Assembly (NCBI RefSeq): GCF_022397955.1
Contig: NZ_JAKEUQ010000006.1
Span: 120,192 to 184,191 of the forward strand
Origin: Vibrio sp. Isolate32
Lineage (GTDB): Bacteria; Pseudomonadota; Gammaproteobacteria; Enterobacterales; Vibrionaceae
Direction of reading: 5' to 3'
Length of the DNA: 64,000 nucleotides
How positions within the stretch are numbered: position 1 is the stretch's first letter; every line of letters begins with the position of its first letter. This document shows, in pieces, positions 8,541 through 17,991 of this stretch. Below the pieces are notes generated by a model that saw only the letters and a list, made by a program, of their open reading frames with translations, did no database searches and was not told where the DNA came from. Made by a program: the position numbers and the translations under genes.

Positions 8541-11500
8541 TTATGCCGCTTGTGGTGCCACGGTTTTACGCTGTTTTTTAGTCATCAAATGATAAACCAC
8601 AGGCACAAAATAGAATGAGATAAGTGTGGTTAGTACCGTACCGCCAACAATCGCAACCGCGAACGGAGGCCAGAAGCCACCACCTGCGATGATCAATGGC
8701 ATAAAACCGCCAACCGTCGTAATCGTGGTTGAGCTGATATGACGCGTACACGACATCACCGCCTCGACTACCGCATCCACATTGCCTGATGAAGCCTCTT
8801 TATCTAGCTTCAATTCCGTCAGAATCACAATGGCCGCGTTAATCGCCAAACCCGCAATCCCAAGCATCGCGATGATCACCGTAAAGCCGAACGGATAACC
8901 GAAGATCCACACCGACAGCAACCCTAGACCACCAGCCAATCCTGCCACCATGAAGATGATGCTACTCATTCGGAACGAATTAAACGACATCACCACCACC
9001 AACACCATCAATACCACCACAACGGCGACATTCGAGATAAGGCTATTGACTGAATTGTCACGCTCAGCCGATTCACCACCAAAACCAATCGTATAACCCG
9101 ATGGCATCTCATAGCTTTCTAGGCGTTTTTGGAATTCATTGAGCACAGTTTGAGGCAAGACTCCCGCTTCAATATAACCCTCAATGGTATTCACACGTTG
9201 CCCATTTCGGCGTGTAATCGCACCACGGCTGGTAGTCAGTTCAAGTTCAGCCAAAGTCGACACATTGATGCCCGTTGAGTAGACATCAGAACTGATCGGC
9301 AAACGGATATTGCTTAAATGCGCTAAGTTTTCGCGCGCTTCATCCGCCACACGAACACGGATTGGCACCGACTCACTGCCCTCAATCACAGAGCCGCTTT
9401 CACGACCTGTCAACGTGGTTTGCAACATGCCCGCAAACTGGTTCAGTGATATACCATTCAGTTTTGCAGTGTCTTCATCGACCTTCAACCACACCTTAGG
9501 TGTACCCGGTTGCAGCGTTTCCCTCGTGTGAGTGACATGAGGAACACCGGCCAAAATCAAGCGTACATCTTCACCAATCGCTTTTAGGGTATCAAGGTTT
9601 TCACCATAAACACGCAGCTCAACTGGCGCGGTAAATGGAGGGCCTTGATTAAGCTTACGTACCAAGATTTGTGCTTCAGGTACCTCTTCATCCAACACCT
9701 TTTGCAACTCAGGAATCAGCGCGTTGGCTTGGTCAAAATTCTCTGTTTTCACCATGGCTTGCGAGAAGTAAGGCGCGTTGTTTTGCCTTGCCTGCAAGTT
9801 GTAATAGAAAGATGGGAAGTTAGCGCCTACTAGCCAATCAATGCGCTCCACTTCTGGATAGCGATGAATGATGTCGTCTATTTTTTCAGAGGTATTTTTC
9901 GTCGCATAAATGCTCGCTTGTGGAGGCATATATACCTGAATCTCAAACATGTCTCGGTCTGATGGCGGGAAGAACTGTTCTGTCAGTTGAGACATACTCC
10001 AGTAACCGGTAAACGGAACCAACAACACCAGAGCAATAGTGATGATTGGATGCGTGACACCAAAGCGGACAGAAGATGAGAACCAACGTGTTAATGCGGG
10101 AATTCTTAAGCCTGTCATATACCAGTGATGTTGGCCTTTTTTATCCACATCACTGAGTTGTTTCGGCAATAACTTAGTCGCTAAGCCTGCAATCAAGGTA
10201 TGCGAAATCACATAAGAACCGATCAGTGAGAAAGACACAGTAATCGCGATACCACCGACAAACTCACCCGACGCACCCGGCATCAAGATAATCGGGGCAA
10301 ACGCCAAAACCGTGGTCAAGGTTGAGCCCAACAGCGGCACCCACAAGTGCTTCAAGGCATTCATAGTCGCTTCTGCTCTATGCTGCCCTTTCAATCGATA
10401 GGCCTGAATGGTATCGACCATCACCACCGCGTTATCGACCATGATCCCGAGTGCTACGATTAATCCAGTCACCGACATCTGGTTGATTGGCACACCGGTC
10501 ATTTTCATGATCGATAACGTAAGCAGTGAAGTGAGTGGCAGCGAAATAGCCACTAATATTGCCGCGCGGACGCCTAAGGTCACGAACAATACAATCAAGA
10601 TCAACCCGAAACCGATCATCAAGCTTTTGCCTAAATCATCTAGGCGAGTTTCGGTATAGCCCTGCTGATTGAATAGCACGGTGACATCGATATTGCTTGG
10701 CAGCTCTTGTTGAAACTTGTCGATCAAAGCGTTCGCACGTGAAGTCCAGTTATCAACCCGAAGATCAGGGTGCATTCGCGCCGCGACGATCACACTCGGT
10801 TCACCATCAATAATGGCAATCTGGTCTTGTGGGGTTTTCTCACCACGCTTTACCGAAGCGATGTCTTCCATGCGGATGATGTGACCATTACTATCCGTCG
10901 CGATAGGGACTTGCTTAATACGTTCAATCGAATCAAGTTCCGATTCAATCTCTAAACCAAAACGAGAATAAGCACTGACCAGTTCGCCCGCTGAGTTCTT
11001 AGCATCTGCCCCTTCTAGAGACTCTGCGATGTTTGAACTAGAACGACCAAGCGCTGCAGCATCAGCAGTTCGTAGACTTATCTGGATTTCTTCTTGAGGC
11101 ATCCCGTATTCATCAACAAACTCAGTGCCTGACAAGGTTCTTAATCGCTTGGCTAACTCTTTGGCATAACGCCCTAGTGTTAAGCGGTCAGGTTCACCCG
11201 CACCAGACCAAGTCAGGGAAGCGATAGTGGTAAAAGCATAGGTATGGTCACTGTCGAGATCGGGAGAATGGGCACCCGCAGGTAAGATGGATTCGATATC
11301 AGACAGCTTGTCACGTGCTTGCGACCAGACTGGTTCAGGCTCGGTGATAGTGTCATCAAGCTCAAGCGTTACAATAGACACGCTCGGCCTTGAGGTTGAG
11401 CTCACCAGTTTAACTTCGCTCAGTTCACGAAGCTTATTCTCGATAACCTCCGTAACCAAAGTTTCCACTCGTTCGGCGCTAGCGCCTGGAAAACTAGTGG

Positions 11501-11639
11501 TGATGTTCGCATAACGGTTGATGATCACCGGATCTTCTGCGCGTGGTAGCGTCATGAAGGCTGAAATGCCACTCACCATCAGCAGCGCAGTCATTAAGAG
11601 CAGCAGTCGGGTATTGGAAATAGTCTCTATGATTTTCAT
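8541..11639 (-). CDS. RND-family efflux pump, inner-membrane permease
   Basis: A 1032-residue AcrB/MexB-superfamily transporter. Layout: TM1 (about 10-30), a large periplasmic loop starting with LPRAEDPVI, a TM2-6 block (about 335-470) with the proton-relay motif GIMVDNAVVMVD, a second periplasmic loop, and a TM8-12 block with GLAINAAIVILTELKLDKE. It exports hydrophobic compounds using the proton gradient. It follows its membrane-fusion partner by 8 bp, with a divergent TetR gene beyond. No outer-membrane channel gene is adjacent, so a TolC encoded elsewhere is presumably used. The substrate cannot be read from the sequence. Confidence 0.92.
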   Translation of the reverse strand: MKIIETISNTRLLLLMTALLMVSGISAFMTLPRAEDPVIINRYANITTSFPGASAERVETLVTEVIENKLRELSEVKLVSSTSRPSVSIVTLELDDTITEPEPVWSQARDKLSDIESILPAGAHSPDLDSDHTYAFTTIASLTWSGAGEPDRLTLGRYAKELAKRLRTLSGTEFVDEYGMPQEEIQISLRTADAAALGRSSSNIAESLEGADAKNSAGELVSAYSRFGLEIESELDSIERIKQVPIATDSNGHIIRMEDIASVKRGEKTPQDQIAIIDGEPSVIVAARMHPDLRVDNWTSRANALIDKFQQELPSNIDVTVLFNQQGYTETRLDDLGKSLMIGFGLILIVLFVTLGVRAAILVAISLPLTSLLTLSIMKMTGVPINQMSVTGLIVALGIMVDNAVVMVDTIQAYRLKGQHRAEATMNALKHLWVPLLGSTLTTVLAFAPIILMPGASGEFVGGIAITVSFSLIGSYVISHTLIAGLATKLLPKQLSDVDKKGQHHWYMTGLRIPALTRWFSSSVRFGVTHPIITIALVLLVPFTGYWSMSQLTEQFFPPSDRDMFEIQVYMPPQASIYATKNTSEKIDDIIHRYPEVERIDWLVGANFPSFYYNLQARQNNAPYFSQAMVKTENFDQANALIPELQKVLDEEVPEAQILVRKLNQGPPFTAPVELRVYGENLDTLKAIGEDVRLILAGVPHVTHTRETLQPGTPKVWLKVDEDTAKLNGISLNQFAGMLQTTLTGRESGSVIEGSESVPIRVRVADEARENLAHLSNIRLPISSDVYSTGINVSTLAELELTTSRGAITRRNGQRVNTIEGYIEAGVLPQTVLNEFQKRLESYEMPSGYTIGFGGESAERDNSVNSLISNVAVVVVLMVLVVVMSFNSFRMSSIIFMVAGLAGGLGLLSVWIFGYPFGFTVIIAMLGIAGLAINAAIVILTELKLDKEASSGNVDAVVEAVMSCTRHISSTTITTVGGFMPLIIAGGGFWPPFAVAIVGGTVLTTLISFYFVPVVYHLMTKKQRKTVAPQAA

Positions 11640-11647
11640 ACTATTCC

Positions 11648-12775
11648 CTATTCAGCAGCAGTGCTTACTGGCTTCACGGTTTGCCCCGGAACCAAGCGAT
11701 GCAAACCACTCGCAATAACCTGCTCACCATCTTCAATCGCACCACTCACGTATGCCTGTTGATTGTTCGCAAACAACACCTGAACACTTCTACGTTCAAC
11801 CTTGTTGCCATCGCCAATCACAAAGATATTCCACACACCACGTAAGCCATCAATCAAGCCTGTTAAAGGGACCCAATAGCCTTGTTCTTCAACCTGTTCG
11901 TCAAATTGAAGATAGGCCAGTTGCCCTTCCAATACCGAAGATTGCTCCGGAAATAGGTAGCGTAATCCAACACTGCGAGACTGAGTGTCGACCATCGCGC
12001 CCGGGTTCAATAGCTCTACTGCATAATCGTTACGTCCAACTCGAATACTAGGCGCAGAGAGTGACGTGACCTTTTGCATTTGATGGGCTGGAATACCAAT
12101 AAAGGCTTCTTTGCCTTCCGATGCCAATAGAGTGAGCGTCGGATTACCGACATTGACCACGTCACCTAGCGAGACAAATCGAGTAGCGATGGTGCCAGAA
12201 TAAGGAGCAAGAATCGTAGACTTCACTAGCTTGAGATCATTACCTTTCACCGAGGCGTCAATACGCAGCAAGTTCGCTTGTAATACACGCTGCTCACTGG
12301 TTAGCGAATCGATTTCAGCTTCGGCACTGAAGCCTTTTGCTTTCAGTGAACGTTGACGTTTTAAGTTCGCAGCAACCAGGCTCAATTGAGCTTTCACTTC
12401 TTCAGCTTGTGCTTTTAGTTGGCTCGATTCGGTCTTCAACAGCTGAGTATCTAACGTGATTAACGGCTGACCTTCTGTGACTGTGTCACCGACATCCACC
12501 AGAATCTCGTTAACTTTCCCCGCCAATTCAAAGCCGAGATTCGCCTGTTGACCCGCTTTTACCACACCGACATATTCACGTTGTACTTCGTATGATGGAG
12601 AACGCTCTAGGGCGACAGTTTCTACCGTTAACACTGTCGATTCGGTACCGTTCGATTCAGCAGTGCTCGCTGCATCGGTAGTTGTCTCGGCTTGTGTGCT
12701 TTCACCACACCCAACAAGAAGAGTCGACAACGCCACGGCTACTGCGCTTCCCTTCATCAATTTATACATACTCAC
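11648..12775 (-). CDS. RND efflux membrane-fusion lipoprotein (HlyD/AcrA family)
   Basis: A 375-residue periplasmic adaptor. The lipobox LLVGC (Cys23) indicates lipidation. The lipoyl halves (LGFELAGKVNEILVDVGDTV and APYSGTIATRFVSLGDVVNVG) flank an alpha-helical hairpin (about 110-165, LKAQAEEVKAQLSLVAANLK). A C-terminal beta-barrel and membrane-proximal domain follows. It links the RND permease to the outer-membrane channel. It is the first gene of the operon, downstream of the palindrome at 12821-12847 and divergent from the TetR regulator. Confidence 0.9.
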   Translation of the reverse strand: MSMYKLMKGSAVAVALSTLLVGCGESTQAETTTDAASTAESNGTESTVLTVETVALERSPSYEVQREYVGVVKAGQQANLGFELAGKVNEILVDVGDTVTEGQPLITLDTQLLKTESSQLKAQAEEVKAQLSLVAANLKRQRSLKAKGFSAEAEIDSLTSEQRVLQANLLRIDASVKGNDLKLVKSTILAPYSGTIATRFVSLGDVVNVGNPTLTLLASEGKEAFIGIPAHQMQKVTSLSAPSIRVGRNDYAVELLNPGAMVDTQSRSVGLRYLFPEQSSVLEGQLAYLQFDEQVEEQGYWVPLTGLIDGLRGVWNIFVIGDGNKVERRSVQVLFANNQQAYVSGAIEDGEQVIASGLHRLVPGQTVKPVSTAAE

Positions 12776-12820
12776 TGTTCCTATGCGGTACTCAATTGTG
12801 TTCTTTTTTTAGACTAACCA

Positions 12821-12847
12821 AATCAAACTAGACTGTCTAGTTTGATT
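12821..12847. promoter_or_regulatory. TetR-type operator between the RND operon and its regulator
   Basis: Two perfect 13-bp arms (AATCAAACTAGAC and GTCTAGTTTGATT) flank a single central T. It lies 46 bp before the membrane-fusion start and about 100 bp before the TetR gene, so one site can control both directions. The core TAGAC/GTCTA resembles operators of other TetR efflux repressors. Confidence 0.8.
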
Positions 12848-12948
12848 GTGTTAAAAATAAGTTTCATCGTCAGTGATTGATAAAACCATCACAAAAAGCA
12901 TAATGCTAGCGCACAACAAGTTAGCACTAGGTAGCGAGAAATAAGCAC

Positions 12949-13569
12949 GTGACGAAAATCATCAAAAGTGAACAAAAGAGAACGCAGATCTTAACCGCAG
13001 CAAGTAAGCTTTTCTCTGAACATGGCTTCAAGATCAATATGGATCAAATAGCCAAAGCAGCGAACGTTTCCAAGCAAACGGTCTACTCTCACTTTAAAAA
13101 TAAAGACGTACTTTTTGAAACCTGCATGCAAACCAAATGTGCCGAGCGTGAACTGAGCCATTCAGCCTTTGATATGGACGCCACTTTGGAAGAAGAATTG
13201 ATGAAGTTTGGTGTGAAGTTTCAGGACTTATTGCTGGATGAACAGTCACGACAAACCTTTCAGAATGCGGTCAGCCAATCCAACACACACCCAGAGATCG
13301 CCTCTATCTATTTAGAAAGTGGGCCTCAAAAAACAACAAAATTACTCGCCGATTACCTGCAATCGAAAATAGATTCTGGTGACCTTACTTTGTCGACGTC
13401 TAGCTCACCGATCATTGCAGCTCGTCAACTGCTGCTGATGTTTCATGGCAAATCAGCCTATTGGTCTTTCTTCGGTCATGATAGCGGTGAATCCGATAAC
13501 GAAAGACTCAACTACACACGCGAATGCGTTGCACTTTTCTTGAACGGAAACCAGCCTCGTGAATTGTAG
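12949..13569 (+). CDS. TetR/AcrR-family transcriptional regulator
   Basis: A 206-residue protein with an N-terminal TetR HTH (about residues 14-57; MDQIAKAANVSKQTVYSHF followed by KNKDVLFE) and a variable ligand-binding C-terminal domain. The start codon is GTG at 12949, followed by Thr-Lys-Ile-Ile-Lys. No ATG gives a complete HTH. It is divergent from the RND pair and probably represses it, and itself, through the palindrome at 12821-12847. Confidence 0.9.
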   Translation: MTKIIKSEQKRTQILTAASKLFSEHGFKINMDQIAKAANVSKQTVYSHFKNKDVLFETCMQTKCAERELSHSAFDMDATLEEELMKFGVKFQDLLLDEQSRQTFQNAVSQSNTHPEIASIYLESGPQKTTKLLADYLQSKIDSGDLTLSTSSSPIIAARQLLLMFHGKSAYWSFFGHDSGESDNERLNYTRECVALFLNGNQPREL

Positions 13570-13583
13570 CTCTATCTTTGAAT

Positions 13584-13615
13584 AAAAAAAGCACAGAGAA
13601 ATTCATCCTCTGTGC
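13584..13615 (-). terminator. Rho-independent terminator of blc
   Basis: On the minus strand GCACAGAG and CTCTGTGC form a perfect 8-bp stem with a 9-nt loop, followed by seven T. It lies about 40 bp past the blc stop and may also slow transcripts from the convergent TetR gene. Confidence 0.8.
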
Positions 13616-13657
13616 CTTATCAATCATCAGTCACTCTCAGCAATAACAGCGATCGGT

Positions 13658-14176
13658 TTATTGGGTATGTTCCACAATGATCAGCTCATCGGTATTAAAA
13701 CCACGCTCTTTCGACATCGCTTTAAACTTCTCCATCACTTCTGGTGCGACTTCAGGGGTTCTTGCTAATAGCCATAAGTAATCAGTGTCGGGCCCAGAAA
13801 CGAACGCGTATTGGTATCCTTCCTCTTCCAATTCAAATACCACATAGGCACCATAAAACGGACCGAAGAACGACACCTTTAAGTAACCTTGGTCGCTACC
13901 TTCAACAAAGTACGCTTTGCCTTCAGCCTCATTCCATTCGCCCTCTTCAGCCGAATAGCCGCGGTTAATCACTTTTACGCCGCCATCATCGCGTAGGCTG
14001 TATTCAGCGCTCACATTACTTAAACCGCGCTCAAACGAGTGGTCTAAGCGAGCCACTTCGTACCATTTCCCTAAATATCTATCCAATTCAAACTGCTGAA
14101 CTGGCTTGACGGTTTCTGGCATGCCAACGCATCCGCCCAATAAAATCACACTCAGCAGCAAAAGTATTTTCTTCAT
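13658..14176 (-). CDS. blc: Outer-membrane lipocalin
   Basis: A 172-residue bacterial lipocalin (E. coli Blc: 177 aa). The lipobox LLGGC places the lipidated Cys at residue 16. The family signature GKWYEVARLDHSFERGL is at about 36-52, and DTDYLWLLARTP is the conserved strand near the C-terminus. Blc proteins sit in the outer membrane and bind fatty acids or lysophospholipids under envelope stress. The gene is monocistronic with its own terminator. Confidence 0.92.
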   Translation of the reverse strand: MKKILLLLSVILLGGCVGMPETVKPVQQFELDRYLGKWYEVARLDHSFERGLSNVSAEYSLRDDGGVKVINRGYSAEEGEWNEAEGKAYFVEGSDQGYLKVSFFGPFYGAYVVFELEEEGYQYAFVSGPDTDYLWLLARTPEVAPEVMEKFKAMSKERGFNTDELIIVEHTQ

Positions 14177-14323
14177 CCTAACCTCGACTTGTTTTAATCG
14201 TAATACGAGTAAGTCATTTGAGTCTTAACTTACGTCCTTGTTAATACGTGAACCCCATTAGCATGGTTCATATAACATTAAATTATTCAGACGTTTATGG
14301 AAATCGTTTCGTTGGTGAATGAA

Positions 14324-14608
14324 TCAAAGCCGCTTCATTGACTCTCGATATTGAGTAGGAGTCACCTGCTTATAAGATTTGAACTGGCGATTGAAGTTCG
14401 CTTGGTTATCATAACCGACTTTTTCCATAATCAAATTCACAGGCAGACTTGTATTTAGCAGTAAATCACACGCCACATTTAATCTAATTTTCTTCAACCG
14501 CTGACTGAAGCTCTCGTTGTAGTGCTTTTAAAACAAAGGCCTGACGCTGCTCTCACTAACATACAAATGACTAGCTAAGTCATTTACTGAAAAGTATTGG
14601 ATATTGCG
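14324..14608 (-). pseudogene. Remnant of an AraC-family regulator (DNA-binding domain only)
   Basis: The minus strand carries about 95 codons of a typical AraC C-terminal domain. The first helix-turn-helix (NDLASHLYVSESSVRPLF) is followed by an in-frame TAA (14528-14530). The frame then continues with the second HTH (VGYDNQANFNRQFKSYKQ) and TPTQYRESMKRL to TGA at 14324. A TAG lies just upstream at 14609-14611 and no N-terminal domain is present. At least two stops and loss of the sensor domain make it a pseudogene. Confidence 0.85.
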
Positions 14609-14674
14609 CTAACGGTACTCATCCAACTTTCTCCGCTAAATATACTGCAGGTGAACTTAATCAGGAGAGCAACT

Positions 14675-14845
14675 ATGGACACTTTATTATTAAAAATACG
14701 CGATATGATTCATGCCACACGTCAGCAGTGGATCGGAGAAATCACCTACAGCCACAATATTAAAGGTGACCACACGTGGAAACTTTATGGCTATCACTCA
14801 TACACCGAGTACAAGAATGATCTGCTTAAAAGTTTGAAACAATAA
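14675..14845 (+). CDS. Hypothetical protein, 56 aa
   Basis: ATG at 14675 follows an AGGAG site by about 7 nt, which decides this start over a longer in-frame extension to 14597 that overlaps the AraC remnant. The product is small, soluble and basic, rich in Lys, Tyr and His, with no signal peptide or recognised family. The strong ribosome-binding site is the main support. Confidence 0.55.
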   Translation: MDTLLLKIRDMIHATRQQWIGEITYSHNIKGDHTWKLYGYHSYTEYKNDLLKSLKQ

Positions 14846-14976
14846 CCATGATGAAAGGCATACCAAAGCCACAATACGCGGGGTAATCGCGGCTTTTGTT
14901 CCTCATTCATGTAAAGTTTCACACTGACCACTCGCTTTCTATACTTATTAAACAGTGGAACATGGAAGACACAATA

Positions 14977-16695
14977 ATGAACAACAAGCTTACTCTGCCA
15001 CGCACTGCATTAGCCGCTTTAGTCACAACGTTAAGTGCCGTATCACCGGCCCTCGCACAAGCTAAATCAGCAGTGCAAAGCCAAGCGGCTGACCAAATTT
15101 TCACTAATGCCGATATATACGGGCATCGAGAGTCAGATTCTATCGTTACCCATGACAGCAAGATCATTTTTATTGGCGACCTCGAAGAAGCCAAAACGTT
15201 TCAAGGGCAGAATACCGACGTTATCGACTTAGGGAATGCTTTTGTTCTGCCGGGTTTCATAGACAACCACAACCATGTTTTTGAGGCCGCCTCTGAGCTG
15301 GGTGGCACTTGCGAGCTGGATTCAGAAGCAACACTTGAAGAACAAATCCCCTACTTAGAAGCCTGCAAAATCAATGCTGATTCAAACGGCAGAGGATGGT
15401 TGATGGGGTATGGATTTTCTTTGGAATCCACAATCAACAGTGACTCCGAGTACACGCCACTTGAGATCATCGACAGTGTCTTCCCCGATCGACCAGTCGT
15501 GATCATGGAGCAAACTTCACATTCAATGTGGGTTAACTCCAAAGCGCTAAAAATCGCCCGAATTAGTCCCCAATCACCAGATCCACAAGGCGGAGCATAT
15601 TTAAAAGATCCTACAAGCGGTAAGCTCAACGGCATCTTACTGGACAACGCCGGTGACCAAGTCATGGAAATGGCGTGGAACAGTCAAAGCGAACTCTTCG
15701 AACAAAGTTACCAAGGCTTAATGTACGGCCTTAAAGAAGCGGCCGCGCACGGTATCACCACCATAGGTGACGGTAGAATGTATTGGAAGCGCGGTTGGTA
15801 TGATATTTGGCTAGAAGCCGAGCAAAACCAAGACCTTACAGCGCGCGTCTCATTGCGCCCTTGGGTTTACCCTTCCATGGCCATGCCTTCTCAATTGGAA
15901 GTGTTTGAGAAGATGTACTCAGATGAAAAAAGTCGTCTATTGTTGGTCGATCAGGTGAAAATGTACAGCGATGGTATTTTTATCAATGGCACAGCAAAAA
16001 CGCTCGCTCCGTACTTAGATACTTACTTACCAAACTCTCCTAACGGCTTGAACTACATCCCACCAGCACAGATGAAGCAGTGGTTAACGGCCCTAGAAAA
16101 AATCGGCTTTAGTGCCCACATACATGCCATTGGTGACGGCGCAGTTCGAGAATCTTTAGATGCCATCGAGAGCGTACGTAAGCAAGGTTCGAAAAAGCCA
16201 TACACACTAACTCACGTTGAATTGATCAATAATGAGGATGTTCCACGATTTAAACAACTCGGCGTAACCGCAGATTTCCAAGTTGGATCAGACTACGTCG
16301 CGCAACATGACCACGAATGGGCTAATGCCTTCCTTGGAGCTAGACGCGCGAAAGCCATGATGAACCTCGACGCAATCCTCAAAACCGACGCCAATATCAC
16401 GTTAAGCAGTGACTGGAACGTACACGACATCAACCCACTGGTTGGCATCGCGAATAGCTTGATCATGGGAAAGACCGGTCTAACCGATATCTATACCGCC
16501 ATCGACGCTTACACCCTCAACGCAGCTAAAAGCCTAGGAATTGATGATATTACGGGCACGATTGAAGTTGGTAAATCTGCAGACTTCGCCATTCTAGATA
16601 AAGATATCACCACCTTGTCAGCAAGAGGCATCGCCAAGACTCAAGTGCTAATGACGGTACTGCGTGGCGATGTGGTGTATACGCAGAACGATTAA
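14977..16695 (+). CDS. Exported amidohydrolase family 3 protein (YtcJ-like)
   Basis: ATG at 14977 (GGAAG site 8 nt upstream) starts a 572-residue protein with a signal peptide ending near ALA (residues 1-27). The metal-dependent hydrolase fold is visible: FIDNHNHVFE gives the HxH metal ligands, HIHAIGDGAVRESLDAIE a third His region, and SSDWNVHDINP the late Asp. The C-terminal GTIEVGKSADFAILDKD closes the composite beta-sandwich. The substrate is unknown. Family members hydrolyse amides, esters or N-formimino groups. It is convergent, 3 bp apart, with the MFS gene. Confidence 0.85.
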   Translation: MNNKLTLPRTALAALVTTLSAVSPALAQAKSAVQSQAADQIFTNADIYGHRESDSIVTHDSKIIFIGDLEEAKTFQGQNTDVIDLGNAFVLPGFIDNHNHVFEAASELGGTCELDSEATLEEQIPYLEACKINADSNGRGWLMGYGFSLESTINSDSEYTPLEIIDSVFPDRPVVIMEQTSHSMWVNSKALKIARISPQSPDPQGGAYLKDPTSGKLNGILLDNAGDQVMEMAWNSQSELFEQSYQGLMYGLKEAAAHGITTIGDGRMYWKRGWYDIWLEAEQNQDLTARVSLRPWVYPSMAMPSQLEVFEKMYSDEKSRLLLVDQVKMYSDGIFINGTAKTLAPYLDTYLPNSPNGLNYIPPAQMKQWLTALEKIGFSAHIHAIGDGAVRESLDAIESVRKQGSKKPYTLTHVELINNEDVPRFKQLGVTADFQVGSDYVAQHDHEWANAFLGARRAKAMMNLDAILKTDANITLSSDWNVHDINPLVGIANSLIMGKTGLTDIYTAIDAYTLNAAKSLGIDDITGTIEVGKSADFAILDKDITTLSARGIAKTQVLMTVLRGDVVYTQND

Positions 16696-16698
16696 AAC

Positions 16699-17838
16699 CT
16701 AGCCTCGTTCTAAACCTAAGGAACTCTTTTTATTAGATACTGAAAACGATGCGGCAAGAATGAGTGTGGCAAAGATCAGACACAAATAGATTGGGTATAG
16801 CGGATGGAGAGTTGCGGTGAACGCCAGCAACGACGCGACTCCATAGCCAGGTGTGTGAGACATCGAAATGAAGCCTACGGCAGTACCGGGGGCTTCATTT
16901 TGTTTTTCAGTCGCAAATACCGTGTATGCAGGAACAAGCAGCGCAGCGCCAAAGCGATACATAGTTGTGGGCGTCAATTTGCTTTTCTTAACCACCAAAA
17001 CTTGAGTCGAAAAAGTACACGCTGCACTAATGGTTAATAATACGCCAATCGCATCACTCACTTTTTCAGTTGACCAACTAGTAACAGCATAAATGAGTGG
17101 CGAGAAGCTATATTGCTTTAATGCCACTGTCGCACAAAGCAACAACCCGCTCGACAAAAACACCCATAGCCCTTTTTGGGGCAGCCACGATGCGCTCTCT
17201 CGCTGGGCCTGCTTGGTACTTAGCATTGCCGGTTCAGGCAAGAAAATAGCTAAGACTAGCGCAACACACGGCAGTAGAATCATCAACATGAGCGGTGAGA
17301 AATAAGAAAATTTGAGTGCCACAATTGAAATGAGTGGGCCAATCAATCGACCAGCACTCAAACCGATACTCACCGATGTTATCGCCTGCAAGCGGTTCTT
17401 CTCACCACACAACAATATTGCCCAGTGCTGACTTGCCGGCACCAAACCTGCGACCGTGCAGCCATATAGAATTCGTGCGATGACCAGCCCAATAAAACAG
17501 ACAATGTACACACGATCACTATGGCTATCCGATTGAAAATAGCCGCTATTCATTGCAAACAGTGTCAATAACGCAAAGCTAACCGCCATTCCAGATAACG
17601 CCTGTAACACCACTTTCTTTGGGCCATGTTTATCACTGTACCTTCCCCAAAAAGGGGCGGAAGACAAAAACCGCAAACTTCCAATCGCGATAAATATAGA
17701 CCACGTAGGTAAGCTGAACGCAGAGTGTTCAACAAGAAACGGTAAGGAGACAAGTAAGCCGTTTTGTCCTATGCCCATCAACGCCGAAATCAGGCTAATG
17801 GCCCCTAAATGAAATTTTTTGTTTTGTATAACGGACAT
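16699..17838 (-). CDS. MFS transporter, possible siderophore exporter
   Basis: A 379-residue major facilitator protein with about 11-12 membrane helices. The conserved loop between TM2 and TM3 is GRYSDKHGPKK. A second conserved stretch is SIGLSAGRLIGPL. It is divergent from the vatC-like ATPase with a Fur-type box between them, so it is probably iron-regulated. MFS proteins in this position commonly export siderophores. No siderophore biosynthesis genes are in the window, so this role is inferred from context only. Confidence 0.8.
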   Translation of the reverse strand: MSVIQNKKFHLGAISLISALMGIGQNGLLVSLPFLVEHSAFSLPTWSIFIAIGSLRFLSSAPFWGRYSDKHGPKKVVLQALSGMAVSFALLTLFAMNSGYFQSDSHSDRVYIVCFIGLVIARILYGCTVAGLVPASQHWAILLCGEKNRLQAITSVSIGLSAGRLIGPLISIVALKFSYFSPLMLMILLPCVALVLAIFLPEPAMLSTKQAQRESASWLPQKGLWVFLSSGLLLCATVALKQYSFSPLIYAVTSWSTEKVSDAIGVLLTISAACTFSTQVLVVKKSKLTPTTMYRFGAALLVPAYTVFATEKQNEAPGTAVGFISMSHTPGYGVASLLAFTATLHPLYPIYLCLIFATLILAASFSVSNKKSSLGLERG

Positions 17839-17916
17839 AGTATCGAGATTGATTAAGCTATTTTCGAAAGCAAGTGAGTGGGCAACAACATGAATGGCAG
17901 TAAACTAATTGATTTG

Positions 17917-17935
17917 AAGAATGATTATCATTTGT
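17917..17935. promoter_or_regulatory. Fur box between the MFS gene and vatCDB
   Basis: AAGAATGATTATCATTTGT matches about 14 of 19 positions of the Fur consensus, with a perfect ATGATTATCAT core. It sits in the divergent promoter region and can control both transcripts. Confidence 0.8.
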
Positions 17936-17991
17936 TTTTCATTATGTTACATTAACGGCTAGTAGCCTATAACTCAACTTCATATTTCACT

